Shown here in pieces: positions 8,028-16,999 of a stretch of 64,000 bases of DNA. The stretch spans positions 434,001-498,000 of the forward strand of contig JAUXVF010000031.1 in the NCBI GenBank assembly GCA_030680355.1. Direction: 5' to 3'. A program made the position numbers and the translations under genes. This stretch comes from Caulobacter sp. (GTDB taxonomy: Bacteria > Pseudomonadota > Alphaproteobacteria > Caulobacterales > Caulobacteraceae). How positions within the stretch are numbered: the stretch's first letter is position 1; the number at the start of each line of letters is the position of its first letter. The notes below the pieces were generated by a model. That model worked only from the letters and a program-made list of their open reading frames with translations. It had not been told where the DNA came from and did no database searches.

Positions 8028-10912
8028 CCCCGCTCGCCAGTCGGCTGTCTCCCTGCGGTCCTGTCATCGACAGCAAGGCCGCGGCGCGGACCCATGACAT
8101 TCTGACCACGCGCATCGGCGGCGAGGCCCTCGACGCGGCCTGGCCGGCCCTGGCCCCGGTGTTCGGGTCCTCCCCCTATCTGGCCGGGCTGGCGCGCCGG
8201 CGGCCGGCGGCGCTGAAACTGACCCTGGAGCGCGATCCGGACACACGGCTGGCGGAAATCCTGGCCGAGACCCTGGCCCAGGCGGACGAGCCGGATGAAG
8301 ACCTCGCCCGCAAGGGTCTGCGCGATCTGAAGGCGGACCTGCATCTGCTGACCGCCATCGCCGATCTGGGCGGGGTGTGGGACCTGGACGCGGTGACCGG
8401 CGCCCTGGCCCGGTTCGCCGACGCCGCCCTCGACGCCGCCGTCGCCATCGTCGCGCGCAGCGAGATCGAGCGCGGCCGGCTGGTCGCCGTCGCCGACAGC
8501 CCGGCCGGCCCGATCCCGGGGTTGATGATCATCGCCATGGGCAAGCACGGCGCCTATGAGCTGAACTACTCAAGCGACATCGACATCAGCTTCTTCTACG
8601 AGCCTGAGCGGCTGCCGGTGGCGGAGGGCGTCGAGCCCAGCGATGTGGCGGTGCGCATCGCTCATGGCATCGCCCGCACGCTGCAGGAGCGCACCGGCGA
8701 CGGCTATGTCTTCCGGGTCGATCTGAGGCTGCGGCCGGATCCGTCCTCGACCCCGCCGGCGGTCGCGGCGGCGGCGGCCTTCACCTACTACGAGTCCGTT
8801 GGCCAGAATTGGGAGCGGGCGGCCTTCATCAAGGCCCGGGCCGCGGCCGGCGACATTCCCGCCGGTGAAGCCTTTCTGACCGAACTTCAGCCGTTCATCT
8901 GGCGCAAAAACCTAGATTTCGCGGCGATATCCGACATCCAGGCGATCAAGCGCCAGATCCATATCCACAAGGTCGATGACCGGCTGACCGCCAAGGGCGC
9001 CGATCTCAAGCTCGGCCGGGGCGGCATCCGGGAGATCGAGTTCTTCGTCCAGACCCAGCAGCTGATCCTGGGCGGCCGTCATCCCGAGTTGCGGTCGTTT
9101 CGCACCCTCGAAGCCCTGGCGGCGCTGGAACAGGCCGGCCATGTCTCCGCCGAAACCGCCGAAGAGATGGCGCGCGGCTATCGTGATCTGCGGGCGCTGG
9201 AGCACCGCGTGCAGATGCTGGCCGATGAACAGACCCATCGTCTGCCGGAATCCGACGCCGAACGCCGGCGGGTGGCGGCCCTGTGGGGACACGACGACCT
9301 GAAGGTGTTCGACGCTGCGGTCGGCGCTATTCTGCGGGGCGTCAACGCCCGCTATGGCGAGTTGTTCACCGGTGAGGAGCCGCTGTCGTCACGGTTCGGC
9401 AGTCTGGTCTTCACCGGCGTTGATGACGATCCCGAAACCCTGGCCACGCTCAAGCGCATGGGGTTCGACAATCCCCCCCAGGTCGCTCAGACGATCCGCG
9501 GCTGGCACCATGGCCGCATCGCCGCAACCCGGACCGAGCGCGGCCGGGAGCTGTTTACGCGGTTTGCGCCGCAGCTGCTGGACGCGATCCAGGCGACCGG
9601 CGCGCCCAACGCCGCCTTCAACAGGTTCACCAATTTTTTCAGTGGCCTGTCGTCCGGTGTTCAGGTTCAGTCCCTGTTCCTGGCGCAACCCAAACTGTTC
9701 GAGTTGATCGTCCAGGTTCTGGCCTTCGCACCGCAGCTGGCCCAGACCCTGGCGCGTCAGCCGGCGGCGCTGGACGCCCTGCTGGACCCGGCCTTCTTCG
9801 AGCCTTTCGAGCCGGGCGAGGTTCGGGCGACCTTTGACGCCGCCCTGGCCGAGGTCGACGATTTCGAAGGGGCCATGGACGCGGCCCGGCGGGCGCACCG
9901 GGAACTGGCCTTCCGCGTCGGGGTGCTGGTGATGAGCGGAACCGCCACCGCCCAGGACGCCGGGGCGGCCTTCGCCGAGCTGGCCGACATCTGCATCGGC
10001 AGGATGGCGCGCGCCGCTCTCAATGAAACCGTTCGCAAGGGCGGGGCATTCGACGGCGAAGTCGTGGTGGTCGCCCTGGGCAAGTGCGGCGGCCGGGAAA
10101 TGACCGCCAGTTCCGATCTCGATCTGATGACCGTCTATCGCGCCGCCGACCCGGCCGGCATGTCGGCGACCCGGGGCTGGAGCGCGGCGTCCTTCTACGC
10201 CCGTTTCACCCAGCGGCTGATCGCCGCCCTGTCGGCGCCGACCGGGGAGGGCGACCTGTACGAGGTCGACATGCAGCTGCGCCCGACCGGCAGTCAGGGG
10301 CCGGTCGCGGTCAGTCTGAAGGCCTTCGAGACCTATTATGAGCGGGAAGCCGAGACCTGGGAGATGCTGGCCCTGACCCGGGCCCGCATCGTCTGGACCA
10401 GCTCCCAGGCCTTCCGCGCCGAGGCTGAGGCGGCCATCGAGGCGGCGCTGCGGCGGCCACGGGATGCCGCCAGGGCCGCCGCCGACGTGCGCGAGATGCG
10501 CGAGCTGCTGGAGGATGAGCGCCCGCCGTTCGGCTTCTGGGATCTGAAGCTGTCGCCGGGCGGTCAGGTGGATGTCGAGTTCGTCGCCCAGTATTTGCAG
10601 ATCATCCATGCGGCCGAGGGCGGCCCGCTGCATCAGAATACCGGCGAGGCCCTGAGCGCGCTTGAGGCGGAGGGACTGGTCGACGCCGGCCGGTTGCGGG
10701 ATCTCCGCACGGCCTGGGACCTGCAACAGAACCTGTCACAGCTGCTCAAGCTGGCGCTGGCCGACAAGGCCGACCCCGAAACCGAGCCCACGGCGTTGCG
10801 GAAGCTGCTGGCCCGGGCCGGGGGCGCGAGCGACCTCAAGGTCGTGGCCAGGACGCTGGTCGTGGCCCGCGAAAAGGCGCGCGCGGCTTTTCTGGCGATT
10901 ACCGGAAAATGA
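8024..10912 (+). CDS. glnE: bifunctional glutamine synthetase adenylyltransferase/deadenylase
   Basis: 962-residue regulator of nitrogen assimilation that adenylylates and de-adenylylates GlnA in response to PII. Two nucleotidyltransferase domains of the GlnE type are visible. The first (deadenylase side) has GKHGAYELNYSSDIDISF with Asp185/Asp187. The second, near residue 690, has ALGKCGGREMTASSDLDL (adenylylase side). Family-typical RxGRGGIREIEFFVQ and GGQVDVEFVAQY segments follow each domain. It starts at GTG 8024, overlapping the kinase stop; the first 20 residues are not conserved in type and a slightly later start is possible. Length is normal. The link to the upstream kinase is positional only. 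Confidence 0.95.
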   Translation: MTPLASRLSPCGPVIDSKAAARTHDILTTRIGGEALDAAWPALAPVFGSSPYLAGLARRRPAALKLTLERDPDTRLAEILAETLAQADEPDEDLARKGLRDLKADLHLLTAIADLGGVWDLDAVTGALARFADAALDAAVAIVARSEIERGRLVAVADSPAGPIPGLMIIAMGKHGAYELNYSSDIDISFFYEPERLPVAEGVEPSDVAVRIAHGIARTLQERTGDGYVFRVDLRLRPDPSSTPPAVAAAAAFTYYESVGQNWERAAFIKARAAAGDIPAGEAFLTELQPFIWRKNLDFAAISDIQAIKRQIHIHKVDDRLTAKGADLKLGRGGIREIEFFVQTQQLILGGRHPELRSFRTLEALAALEQAGHVSAETAEEMARGYRDLRALEHRVQMLADEQTHRLPESDAERRRVAALWGHDDLKVFDAAVGAILRGVNARYGELFTGEEPLSSRFGSLVFTGVDDDPETLATLKRMGFDNPPQVAQTIRGWHHGRIAATRTERGRELFTRFAPQLLDAIQATGAPNAAFNRFTNFFSGLSSGVQVQSLFLAQPKLFELIVQVLAFAPQLAQTLARQPAALDALLDPAFFEPFEPGEVRATFDAALAEVDDFEGAMDAARRAHRELAFRVGVLVMSGTATAQDAGAAFAELADICIGRMARAALNETVRKGGAFDGEVVVVALGKCGGREMTASSDLDLMTVYRAADPAGMSATRGWSAASFYARFTQRLIAALSAPTGEGDLYEVDMQLRPTGSQGPVAVSLKAFETYYEREAETWEMLALTRARIVWTSSQAFRAEAEAAIEAALRRPRDAARAAADVREMRELLEDERPPFGFWDLKLSPGGQVDVEFVAQYLQIIHAAEGGPLHQNTGEALSALEAEGLVDAGRLRDLRTAWDLQQNLSQLLKLALADKADPETEPTALRKLLARAGGASDLKVVARTLVVAREKARAAFLAITGK

Positions 10913-10974
10913 GGCGACGGAATGCCCGGGCGGGCCCGTTCAACGGTCGGGGCGCATCAAGGAGACACCCAGAC

Positions 10975-11427
10975 ATGAAGACCTTCACACTCGCCGCCGT
11001 TCTGCTCACGCTCACCGCCGGCGCGGCCGGATCGGCCCTGGCCCAGGGCGCGGGCGCGCGCGGTGACACCAACGGCGACGGCAAGATCAGCCTTGCGGAG
11101 TTCAAGGCCGCCCGCGTGGCCATGACGATGCGCAGCGACGCCAACAAGGACGGCAAGATCTCCAAGGCCGAGCTCGAGGCCGGCATCATCGCCATGCAGG
11201 CCGCGCGCGGCGGCGGCGCCGGCAAGGGCGGCGGCGGACGTTCGGGCCAGATGTTCGACATGATGGACGCCAACAAGGACGGCTTCCTTACGCGCCCGGA
11301 AATCGAGAAGATGGTCGAGCGGCGGTTCCAGCGGATGGATGTCAACGGCGACGGGGTTCTGACCACGGCCGAACAGCAGGCCGGCCGCAGGGGCCCCATG
11401 GGCGGTCAAGGTGCCGGCGAACGTTGA
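10975..11427 (+). CDS. secreted EF-hand calcium-binding protein
   Basis: 150 residues with a cleavable signal peptide (about 1-23, ending GSALAQG). Four EF-hand loops can be read: DTNGDGKISLAE, DANKDGKISKAE, DANKDGFLTRPE and DVNGDGVLTTAE, arranged as two pairs separated by a Gly-rich linker. Each loop has the Asp/Asn ligands and the closing Glu. A frame opening exists further upstream, but ATG 10975 follows AAGGAG at 10959-10964 and opens directly into the signal peptide. The protein should bind Ca2+ in the periplasm or outside the cell. It lies 56 bases before the ECF sigma gene, and the order calcium protein, sigma, anti-sigma, CpxP-like protein suggests a link to an envelope/metal response. 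Confidence 0.85.
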   Translation: MKTFTLAAVLLTLTAGAAGSALAQGAGARGDTNGDGKISLAEFKAARVAMTMRSDANKDGKISKAELEAGIIAMQAARGGGAGKGGGGRSGQMFDMMDANKDGFLTRPEIEKMVERRFQRMDVNGDGVLTTAEQQAGRRGPMGGQGAGER

Positions 11428-11483
11428 TTTCAAAACTCGCCGGGCGTCGAGCCGGGACGTAAGTCGGCGATGTGAGGCGAAAC

Positions 11484-12035
11484 TTGACGACGGGCGAACA
11501 GGATCCCGACGCAGACCTGGTCGCCCGGGTCGGGCGTGGCGAGCCGGCGGCGGCGCAGGCCCTGGTGGCCCGCAAGCTGCCGCGCATGCTGCGGCTGGCT
11601 CACCGGATGCTGAACGACGCCGCCGAAGCCGAGGACGTGGCCCAGGAGGTCTTCCTGCGGGCCTGGAAACAGGCCCCGGCCTGGACCCCCGGCGCGGCGC
11701 GGTTCGACACCTGGCTGCACCGGGTGGCGCTGAACCTTTGTTACGACCGGTTGCGGCGGCGGCGAGAGATCGTCACCGCCGATCCGCCGGAGCAGATCGA
11801 CACCGGACCCGCCCCCGATCGTGGGCTGCTCGCCCGCGACACCGGGGCGCGGGTTTCGGCCGCCCTGGCCGACCTGCCGGAGCGGCAGAGAGAGGCGGTG
11901 GTGCTCTGTCACTACCAGGACCTGACCAATATCGAGGCCGCCGCCCTGATGGCGATCTCGGTGGATGCGCTGGAAAGCCTGCTGGCGCGGGGGCGGCGCA
12001 GCCTTCGCGCCGTGCTGGCGGACCTGAGGGACTAG
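11484..12035 (+). CDS. ECF-family RNA polymerase sigma factor
   Basis: 183-residue sigma-70 family factor with region 2 (AHRMLNDAAEAEDVAQEVFL, followed by the RAWK motif) and a region 4 helix-turn-helix (LPERQREAVVLCHYQDLTN onward). Two starts are possible: GTG 11472, with little upstream ribosome-binding sequence, and TTG 11484, preceded by GAGG with a 6-base gap. I prefer TTG 11484; the GTG would add four residues. It directly precedes two small membrane-anchored genes that fit an anti-sigma factor and a periplasmic sensor. No convincing autoregulated ECF promoter was found upstream. Confidence 0.88.
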   Translation: MTTGEQDPDADLVARVGRGEPAAAQALVARKLPRMLRLAHRMLNDAAEAEDVAQEVFLRAWKQAPAWTPGAARFDTWLHRVALNLCYDRLRRRREIVTADPPEQIDTGPAPDRGLLARDTGARVSAALADLPERQREAVVLCHYQDLTNIEAAALMAISVDALESLLARGRRSLRAVLADLRD

Positions 12036-12039
12036 ACGA

Positions 12040-12456
12040 ATGGACATGAAACGCTTTGCAGCCCTGGCCGACGCCTACGGCGGCGCCATCGCGCGCTGGC
12101 CGGCCGACAGCCGTGACGACGCCTTCGGCCTGATGGTCGCCGCGCCCGAGGAGACCGCGCGGGTGCTGGCCGGGGCGCTGGCGCTGGACGCCGCGCTCGA
12201 CGAGGCCCCGAGGCTGGCCCCGTCGCATGCGCTCCGCCAGACCGTGCTGGCCGCCGCGCCAAGGGCCGGGGCGGGACTGGGCGCCATCCGCCGCTGGCTG
12301 GTCGGCGCCGGTCTCGGCGTCGGTCTGGCCGCCGCCACGGCCGCCGGCCTGCTCGTCGGCGTCAGCCTGTCGCCCGCCGGCCCCGGCGAAGACGCGCAGC
12401 TGCTGGCCAACGCCTACAGCACCGGCCTGCTGGACGAGACGGGAGGCGTGTCATGA
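12040..12456 (+). CDS. probable anti-sigma factor (small membrane protein)
   Basis: 138 residues. The N-terminal half (about 1-75) is soluble and helical; one membrane helix lies at about 84-108 and about 30 residues follow on the far side. This topology, and the position 4 bases after an ECF sigma gene, fit a one-helix anti-sigma factor that holds the sigma factor at the inner membrane. I see no zinc-binding HxxxCxxC motif, so it is not a ZAS-type anti-sigma. The stop overlaps the ATG of the next gene. The assignment rests on context. Confidence 0.55.
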   Translation: MDMKRFAALADAYGGAIARWPADSRDDAFGLMVAAPEETARVLAGALALDAALDEAPRLAPSHALRQTVLAAAPRAGAGLGAIRRWLVGAGLGVGLAAATAAGLLVGVSLSPAGPGEDAQLLANAYSTGLLDETGGVS

Positions 12457-12992
12457 AGGAACGCGGCCTGCTCATCGCCCTGGTCATCTCGGCGGCCATC
12501 AACCTGTTCCTGATCGGCCTGGGCGTCGGCGCCTGGGCGCTGGGGCCGAGACTGGGACCCACCGCCCCGGCGGCGGCGGCCGGCGGAGGACGGGCCGCCC
12601 TGCCGCTGTGGGCCATGGGTCAGGCGTTGTCGCCCGAGCAGCGACCGGCCTTCAACGCCATGCTGCGCAAGGCCATGCGCGCCGCCGCCAGCGATGTGCG
12701 CGAGGCGCGCGGCATTCGCCGTCAGGCTTTCGACGCGGTGGCGACGGACGGCTTTGATCCTGCCCAGGTCAATGCTGACCTCGACCGCGCCCGGGCCCTC
12801 GAACAGGGCGCGCGGGCCCGGATCGAGCATGACGTCATCACCTTCGCCGCCAGCCTGCCGGAAGACGACCGGGCCGCCCTGTCAGCGGCGCTGCGGTCGG
12901 CGATGATGCAGCGCAACGGACCGCGGGCCGCAGGGCCAGGCGGTCAGAGACCGGACGGGCGCGGGCTGACCCAGCCTGCCGGCCCGCGGTGA
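12453..12992 (+). CDS. periplasmic CpxP/CnrX-like heavy-metal-sensor domain protein
   Basis: 179 residues: an N-terminal membrane anchor (about 5-30) and a periplasmic, all-helical domain containing a LSPEQRPAFNAML motif typical of the CpxP/heavy-metal resistance (LTXXQ-like) group. In CnrYXH systems such a protein senses metal and controls the anti-sigma factor. Here only one histidine (His128 region, IEHDVI) is present, so the His-rich Ni/Co site of CnrX is absent and the signal is probably different. Translationally coupled to the preceding gene. It ends base to base with the convergent tyrosinase gene. Confidence 0.6.
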   Translation: MKERGLLIALVISAAINLFLIGLGVGAWALGPRLGPTAPAAAAGGGRAALPLWAMGQALSPEQRPAFNAMLRKAMRAAASDVREARGIRRQAFDAVATDGFDPAQVNADLDRARALEQGARARIEHDVITFAASLPEDDRAALSAALRSAMMQRNGPRAAGPGGQRPDGRGLTQPAGPR

Positions 12993-14237
12993 TCAGCTGT
13001 CGACGGAGACGTCGGCGTCGATAATGACTTCGGTGAGCACCGCGCCGTTATCGCCGGCCTGGGGGCCCAGCATGGAGCTGAGCTCAACGCGGACCAGCAG
13101 GCCGCGGCTGCCCGTTCCGCCCCAGAGCCGGTCGAGGTTGATCCGGTAGGTCGGCGATTCAAAACAGACGCCCATCGGGACGGCCAGGATGGTGTCGCGG
13201 AACGTCTCCACGCCGTCGGACAGGCGCTGCGCCGTGACCGTCACCATCGTTGATCGATGCGGGTCGCAGACCATCGCGATGAAGCCGTCCGCCCGGGCCG
13301 AGCGGCGGTTGGCGACGAACGGCGGAATTTCGACCACACCGAGATTGCGGGCCCAGACGCGGCCCGTCCAGGCGTGGCGCTCGCGCCGGTCGGATCGCGT
13401 TGACCGCGGCCGGGCGGCCGGCCGCGACAGGGCGCGGTCGCGGGGATAGTCGTAGCCGAAGGCGCGGGTGTTGACGGTCGACCCGGCCGTCGCCGGCGGC
13501 GCCGGACGGCCGTCGGCGTCGACCAGTCCCGCCAGCACCTCCTGGCTCCAGGCCTGGCTGTAGGGCTCCCGCGGATTGCGCGCGCGCCACAGGGTCCAGG
13601 ACCGGTCGACGTTGGCGTGATGAAGCCAGAAGATCGGATCGTTCGGCGCCCGTGGCAGGTCGTTCATGTCGCCGCCGACAAAGCCGTGCATGAGGTTGTG
13701 CCCGCTCCATTCGGCCGACCCCGAAAGGTAGCGGGCGCCGCCCTGCCGGGGCGCGCCGAAGAAGGTGTCGAACGGATCGTCCAGCTTGCCGGTGAACCAG
13801 CGGCTGTCCATGACCAGGCCCCGCGGCGCGGCGCGGCCGGGCATGGCGAAGACCGGATCGTCGAAGAACAGCGGCGGGAAGGGATCCCGGCTCCAGTCCC
13901 AGTAGGGCAGGGCGAAGTCGGCCTTGCCGCTGACGCGCGCGACGATCTGCTCGAACCTGACCAGCTGCAGGCGATGCCAGGGCAGGAATCGCCAGGTCGA
14001 ATGCTGGCGGTTGTACATGTCGGCGTGGAGCGCGACCTGGGTCTCCCAGGCGCCGGACCGCCGCATCAGGGGAATGGCCCGCCGGAGCGCTTCGACGTCG
14101 GGATCATTGGCCGACATCCGCGCGATGGACCGGCGAACACGAACCGCCCCGGCCCCCGACGCCGTCGACCCCAGGGGAAGGCTGGCCATGCCGGCCGCCG
14201 AAAGGCCGGCCAGAACTGTTCGCCGATCAAGACGCAT
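12993..14237 (-). CDS. Tat-exported tyrosinase-family copper oxidase
   Basis: 414-residue type-3 copper enzyme (phenol oxidation to quinones). The N-terminus has a twin-arginine signal (RLDRRTVLAGLSAAG). The CuA site has His71, His79 and His88 (spacing H-x8-H in QHSTWRFLPWHR). The CuB site has His180/His184 (HNLMH) and His207 in DPIFWLHHANVDRSW. A C-terminal domain of about 150 residues follows. The frame is open upstream to 14285, but ATG 14237 is preceded by GGGG at a good distance and begins at the Tat peptide. It lies 84 bases downstream of pleC on the same strand. Substrate unknown; melanin-like pigment formation is a possibility only. Confidence 0.88.
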   Translation of the reverse strand: MRLDRRTVLAGLSAAGMASLPLGSTASGAGAVRVRRSIARMSANDPDVEALRRAIPLMRRSGAWETQVALHADMYNRQHSTWRFLPWHRLQLVRFEQIVARVSGKADFALPYWDWSRDPFPPLFFDDPVFAMPGRAAPRGLVMDSRWFTGKLDDPFDTFFGAPRQGGARYLSGSAEWSGHNLMHGFVGGDMNDLPRAPNDPIFWLHHANVDRSWTLWRARNPREPYSQAWSQEVLAGLVDADGRPAPPATAGSTVNTRAFGYDYPRDRALSRPAARPRSTRSDRRERHAWTGRVWARNLGVVEIPPFVANRRSARADGFIAMVCDPHRSTMVTVTAQRLSDGVETFRDTILAVPMGVCFESPTYRINLDRLWGGTGSRGLLVRVELSSMLGPQAGDNGAVLTEVIIDADVSVDS

Positions 14238-14321
14238 AGACACCCCGCTCTCGGTCATTGGCGGGGGCGGGGTCGGTCCTGTCAAATCCGTTCCCCCGAC
14301 AGGGGCGCCGGCCGGAACCGG

Positions 14322-16811
14322 TCAGGCGGCGTACATGCCCTGGGCGCGGCGGATGGGCAGGACGACGCTGACGGTGGTGCCTTCGCCGGGCGTGCTCTCC
14401 AGCTCCAGGGCGCCCTCGTGCAGCTCGATGAGGGCCTTGGTCAGGGCCAGGCCCAGTCCGGTGCCCTGGGTGGTCTTGGAATGCTGGCTCTCGACCTGTT
14501 CGAAGGGCTTGGCCAGCCGGCCAAGGTCCTCCCGCGAGATGCCGATGCCGGTGTCCTGCACCGACAGCCGCACCCGTTCGCCCAGCGAATCCTGACGCAC
14601 CTCGGCCCGCACCGTGACCCGGCCGCCCCGGGGGGTGAACTTGACCGCGTTGCTGAGCAGATTGAGCAGCACCTGTTTGAGCGCGCGATAGTCGGCTTCG
14701 ATCTCGGGCAGGAAGGGGAAGTCGACCGTGAGATCCAGGCCGGCGGCTTCGGCCCGGTTGCGGACCAGCCGCACCGCGTCCTCGGTGAGTTCTTCCAGAT
14801 TCAGCGGCTCGAAGTTCAGGTTCATCTTGCCGGCCTCGATCTTGGACATGTCGAGGATGTCGTTGATCAGGGCGAGCAGGTGCTGGCCGCTGTTGTGGAT
14901 GTCGGTGGCGTATTCCTTGTAGCGGGGGTCGCCCATCGGTCCGTACATCTCGGCGATCATGATCTCGCTGAAGCCGTTCACCGCGTTCAGTGGCGTGCGC
15001 AGCTCGTGGGACATGTTGGCCAGGAACTCGGACTTGGACTTGTTGGCGGCCTCGGCGCGCACCTTTTCCGTCTCGTACTTGCGGGCCAGTTCGGCCAGCT
15101 GCTCCTGGCTGCGCTCGAGGCTGACGACGGCGTTCTGAAGCTGTTCCTCGTTGAGGCGGCGGGCCTCGTCCTGGGCCTTGACGGCGGAAATGTCGCTGGC
15201 GGTCATGACCAGGCCGCCCTCGGCGGTCCGGCGTTCGGAGATCTGCACCCAACGGCCGTCCATCAGCTCGGCCTCGCGCAGGCCGCGGACGCCGGGAATC
15301 TCCTGTTTGATGGCCAGCTGCACGAAGCGGTTGACCTGGTCGCGCGCCGCGCCGGGCTTGAGGATCTTGGGCTCGAGATTGAAGACGCTGCGATAGTTGC
15401 GGTTGCACAGCAGCAGCCGGCCCGCCCGGTCCCAGAGCACGAAGGCTTCGGAGACGCTTTCGATGGCGTCGCGCAGGCGGTTCTCGGCGGCCTGGGCGCG
15501 GGCCTGGGCCAGACGCTCCTCGGTGACGTCCAACGCAACGCCGGTGATCCGCTGATAGCCGTCCTCGCCGGCCTGGCCCAGACCCTGGCCGCGGGCGTCG
15601 ATCCAGATTGACCGGCCGCCCTTGGGGTCGGGAACCCGGAAGGAGACGTCAAAGGCCCCGAAGCCGGCGGCATGGGCCAGGGCCTGACGAACGCGATCGC
15701 GATGATCGGGCGCGATGCGGTCGAGGATTTCCTGGCCGCCGACCACCCCGCCGCCGCCCCAGCCGAAGATGACGCCGGTGACGTCGGACATGAACACCTG
15801 GTCCTTGTCGAGGTCCCACTCCCAGATGCCGCAGCGGGCCGCCTCGACCGCCATGCGAAAACGCTGCTCGCTTTCGATGAAGGCGCGCTGGGCGGCCTCG
15901 GCCTTGCGGCTCTGGGTGAAGAGCAGCAGGGCCAGGGCGATGCCGATGCCAAGGGGCACCAACAGGGAGACGACGCCGTCGATCCGGTTGCCGTTGGCCT
16001 CGACCACGCCCGGCGGCGGCGCCGCGGCCAGGACCAGCAATTCGCCGCCGGCGGCCGAGCGGCCGGATACATCGACGGTGGATCCGTCGGGTCGCCGGCC
16101 GCGGATCAGGACGTCGGGTCTAAGGTCCGACGGGCCGATGCCGAAGGCTTCGTGGACGGTGGAGGCCTGGCCGACGCCGCCGGCGCCGGCGGCGGTCAGC
16201 AGGCGGCCGTCCCGGGTGGCCACGGCCACCGACCCGCCGCCGTCCGAGACAGCCGGCAGGCCCGATCTGTCCTGCGCGGCCAGCAACACGCCCTGATCGC
16301 CGACCAGTCTGCCGAAGTAGAGGCGGCCAGGATCTCCGGGCGTGGTTCCGACCCACACCGGCCGGCCCGCAGCGATGGCCAGGCGCGCGGCGCCTTTCCA
16401 GTCGGCGCCGGCGGCCTGGCCGGCCACGGCGGTGACCGTGTCGACGCTGGCGAGGGCGGCGGCCGATACGGCGGGGCCGCCGGCCCGCAGGACCGCCTCG
16501 GCCGCGACGATGGGTTCGTCCTTCGACCGGGCGAGGAGCTCGGCGCCGGCGGCCAGGCCGCCCCGCCGTTCCGCCACGTCGGCTTCCAGTCTGGCGGCGA
16601 GGACCTGGGCCGCCGTGTCGGGGCCCGCCGAGCCGCCGCGGAACACCCAGCCCCGCTCCAGGCGCATGACGCCGAACGCCGAATAGACAGCCAGCAGCAG
16701 CAGGGCGGCGAGAATGGCGATGCGAATGAAGGCGCCCGACGGGGCACGGTTTCGCGACTCGGCGATAGCGGAATCACCGGCCTTTTCTGCCGTGCGACGC
16801 TGGCCGTCCAA
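14322..16811 (-). CDS. pleC: PleC-type sensor histidine kinase/phosphatase
   Basis: 829-residue membrane kinase. The N-terminal segment has a membrane helix (about 29-47), an Ala/Gly-rich periplasmic region of about 230 residues, a second helix (about 281-299), two PAS-like regions, a coiled coil (about 530-580), then HisKA with His602 in FLANMSHELRTPLNAVNGFS and a HATPase domain (TGLGLALTKALIELH). The HisKA and following segment (LALINDILDMSKIEAGKMNL) is the form shared by the Caulobacterales PleC/DivJ group. The length and the periplasmic domain point to PleC, which controls DivK phosphorylation and polar development. The only upstream start in frame is TTG 16811, since a TAG lies 10 codons upstream. 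Six GANTC sites lie just upstream and two in the first codons. Confidence 0.8.
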   Translation of the reverse strand: MDGQRRTAEKAGDSAIAESRNRAPSGAFIRIAILAALLLLAVYSAFGVMRLERGWVFRGGSAGPDTAAQVLAARLEADVAERRGGLAAGAELLARSKDEPIVAAEAVLRAGGPAVSAAALASVDTVTAVAGQAAGADWKGAARLAIAAGRPVWVGTTPGDPGRLYFGRLVGDQGVLLAAQDRSGLPAVSDGGGSVAVATRDGRLLTAAGAGGVGQASTVHEAFGIGPSDLRPDVLIRGRRPDGSTVDVSGRSAAGGELLVLAAAPPPGVVEANGNRIDGVVSLLVPLGIGIALALLLFTQSRKAEAAQRAFIESEQRFRMAVEAARCGIWEWDLDKDQVFMSDVTGVIFGWGGGGVVGGQEILDRIAPDHRDRVRQALAHAAGFGAFDVSFRVPDPKGGRSIWIDARGQGLGQAGEDGYQRITGVALDVTEERLAQARAQAAENRLRDAIESVSEAFVLWDRAGRLLLCNRNYRSVFNLEPKILKPGAARDQVNRFVQLAIKQEIPGVRGLREAELMDGRWVQISERRTAEGGLVMTASDISAVKAQDEARRLNEEQLQNAVVSLERSQEQLAELARKYETEKVRAEAANKSKSEFLANMSHELRTPLNAVNGFSEIMIAEMYGPMGDPRYKEYATDIHNSGQHLLALINDILDMSKIEAGKMNLNFEPLNLEELTEDAVRLVRNRAEAAGLDLTVDFPFLPEIEADYRALKQVLLNLLSNAVKFTPRGGRVTVRAEVRQDSLGERVRLSVQDTGIGISREDLGRLAKPFEQVESQHSKTTQGTGLGLALTKALIELHEGALELESTPGEGTTVSVVLPIRRAQGMYAA

Positions 16812-16960
16812 CCTGAATCCCCGCTCCCGAGTCGGTGTCCCCTAGGGTGAATCTTACGGAAGCGGAGTCATCGCGTCACGGGCCAATGGCCGAATTATCC
16901 GCGATGTGAGTCATTCGGTCGCGGCGGGCCGTTCCGGTCGGCCTTCCGGCCTCCGGATTC
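16756..16960. promoter_or_regulatory. cluster of eight GANTC (CcrM) sites at the pleC start
   Basis: GANTC occurs at 16756, 16771, 16815, 16829, 16849, 16865, 16908 and 16956, that is eight times in about 205 bases, against roughly 0.6 expected for this base composition. Six are in the pepN-pleC intergenic region and two in the first codons of pleC. In Caulobacterales CcrM methylates this site and GcrA and other regulators read the methylation state of promoters. Confidence 0.6.
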
Positions 16961-16999
16961 CTTGCCGAAACAGCCGGGGTCGGCCGCCCGGCGTCCGGC

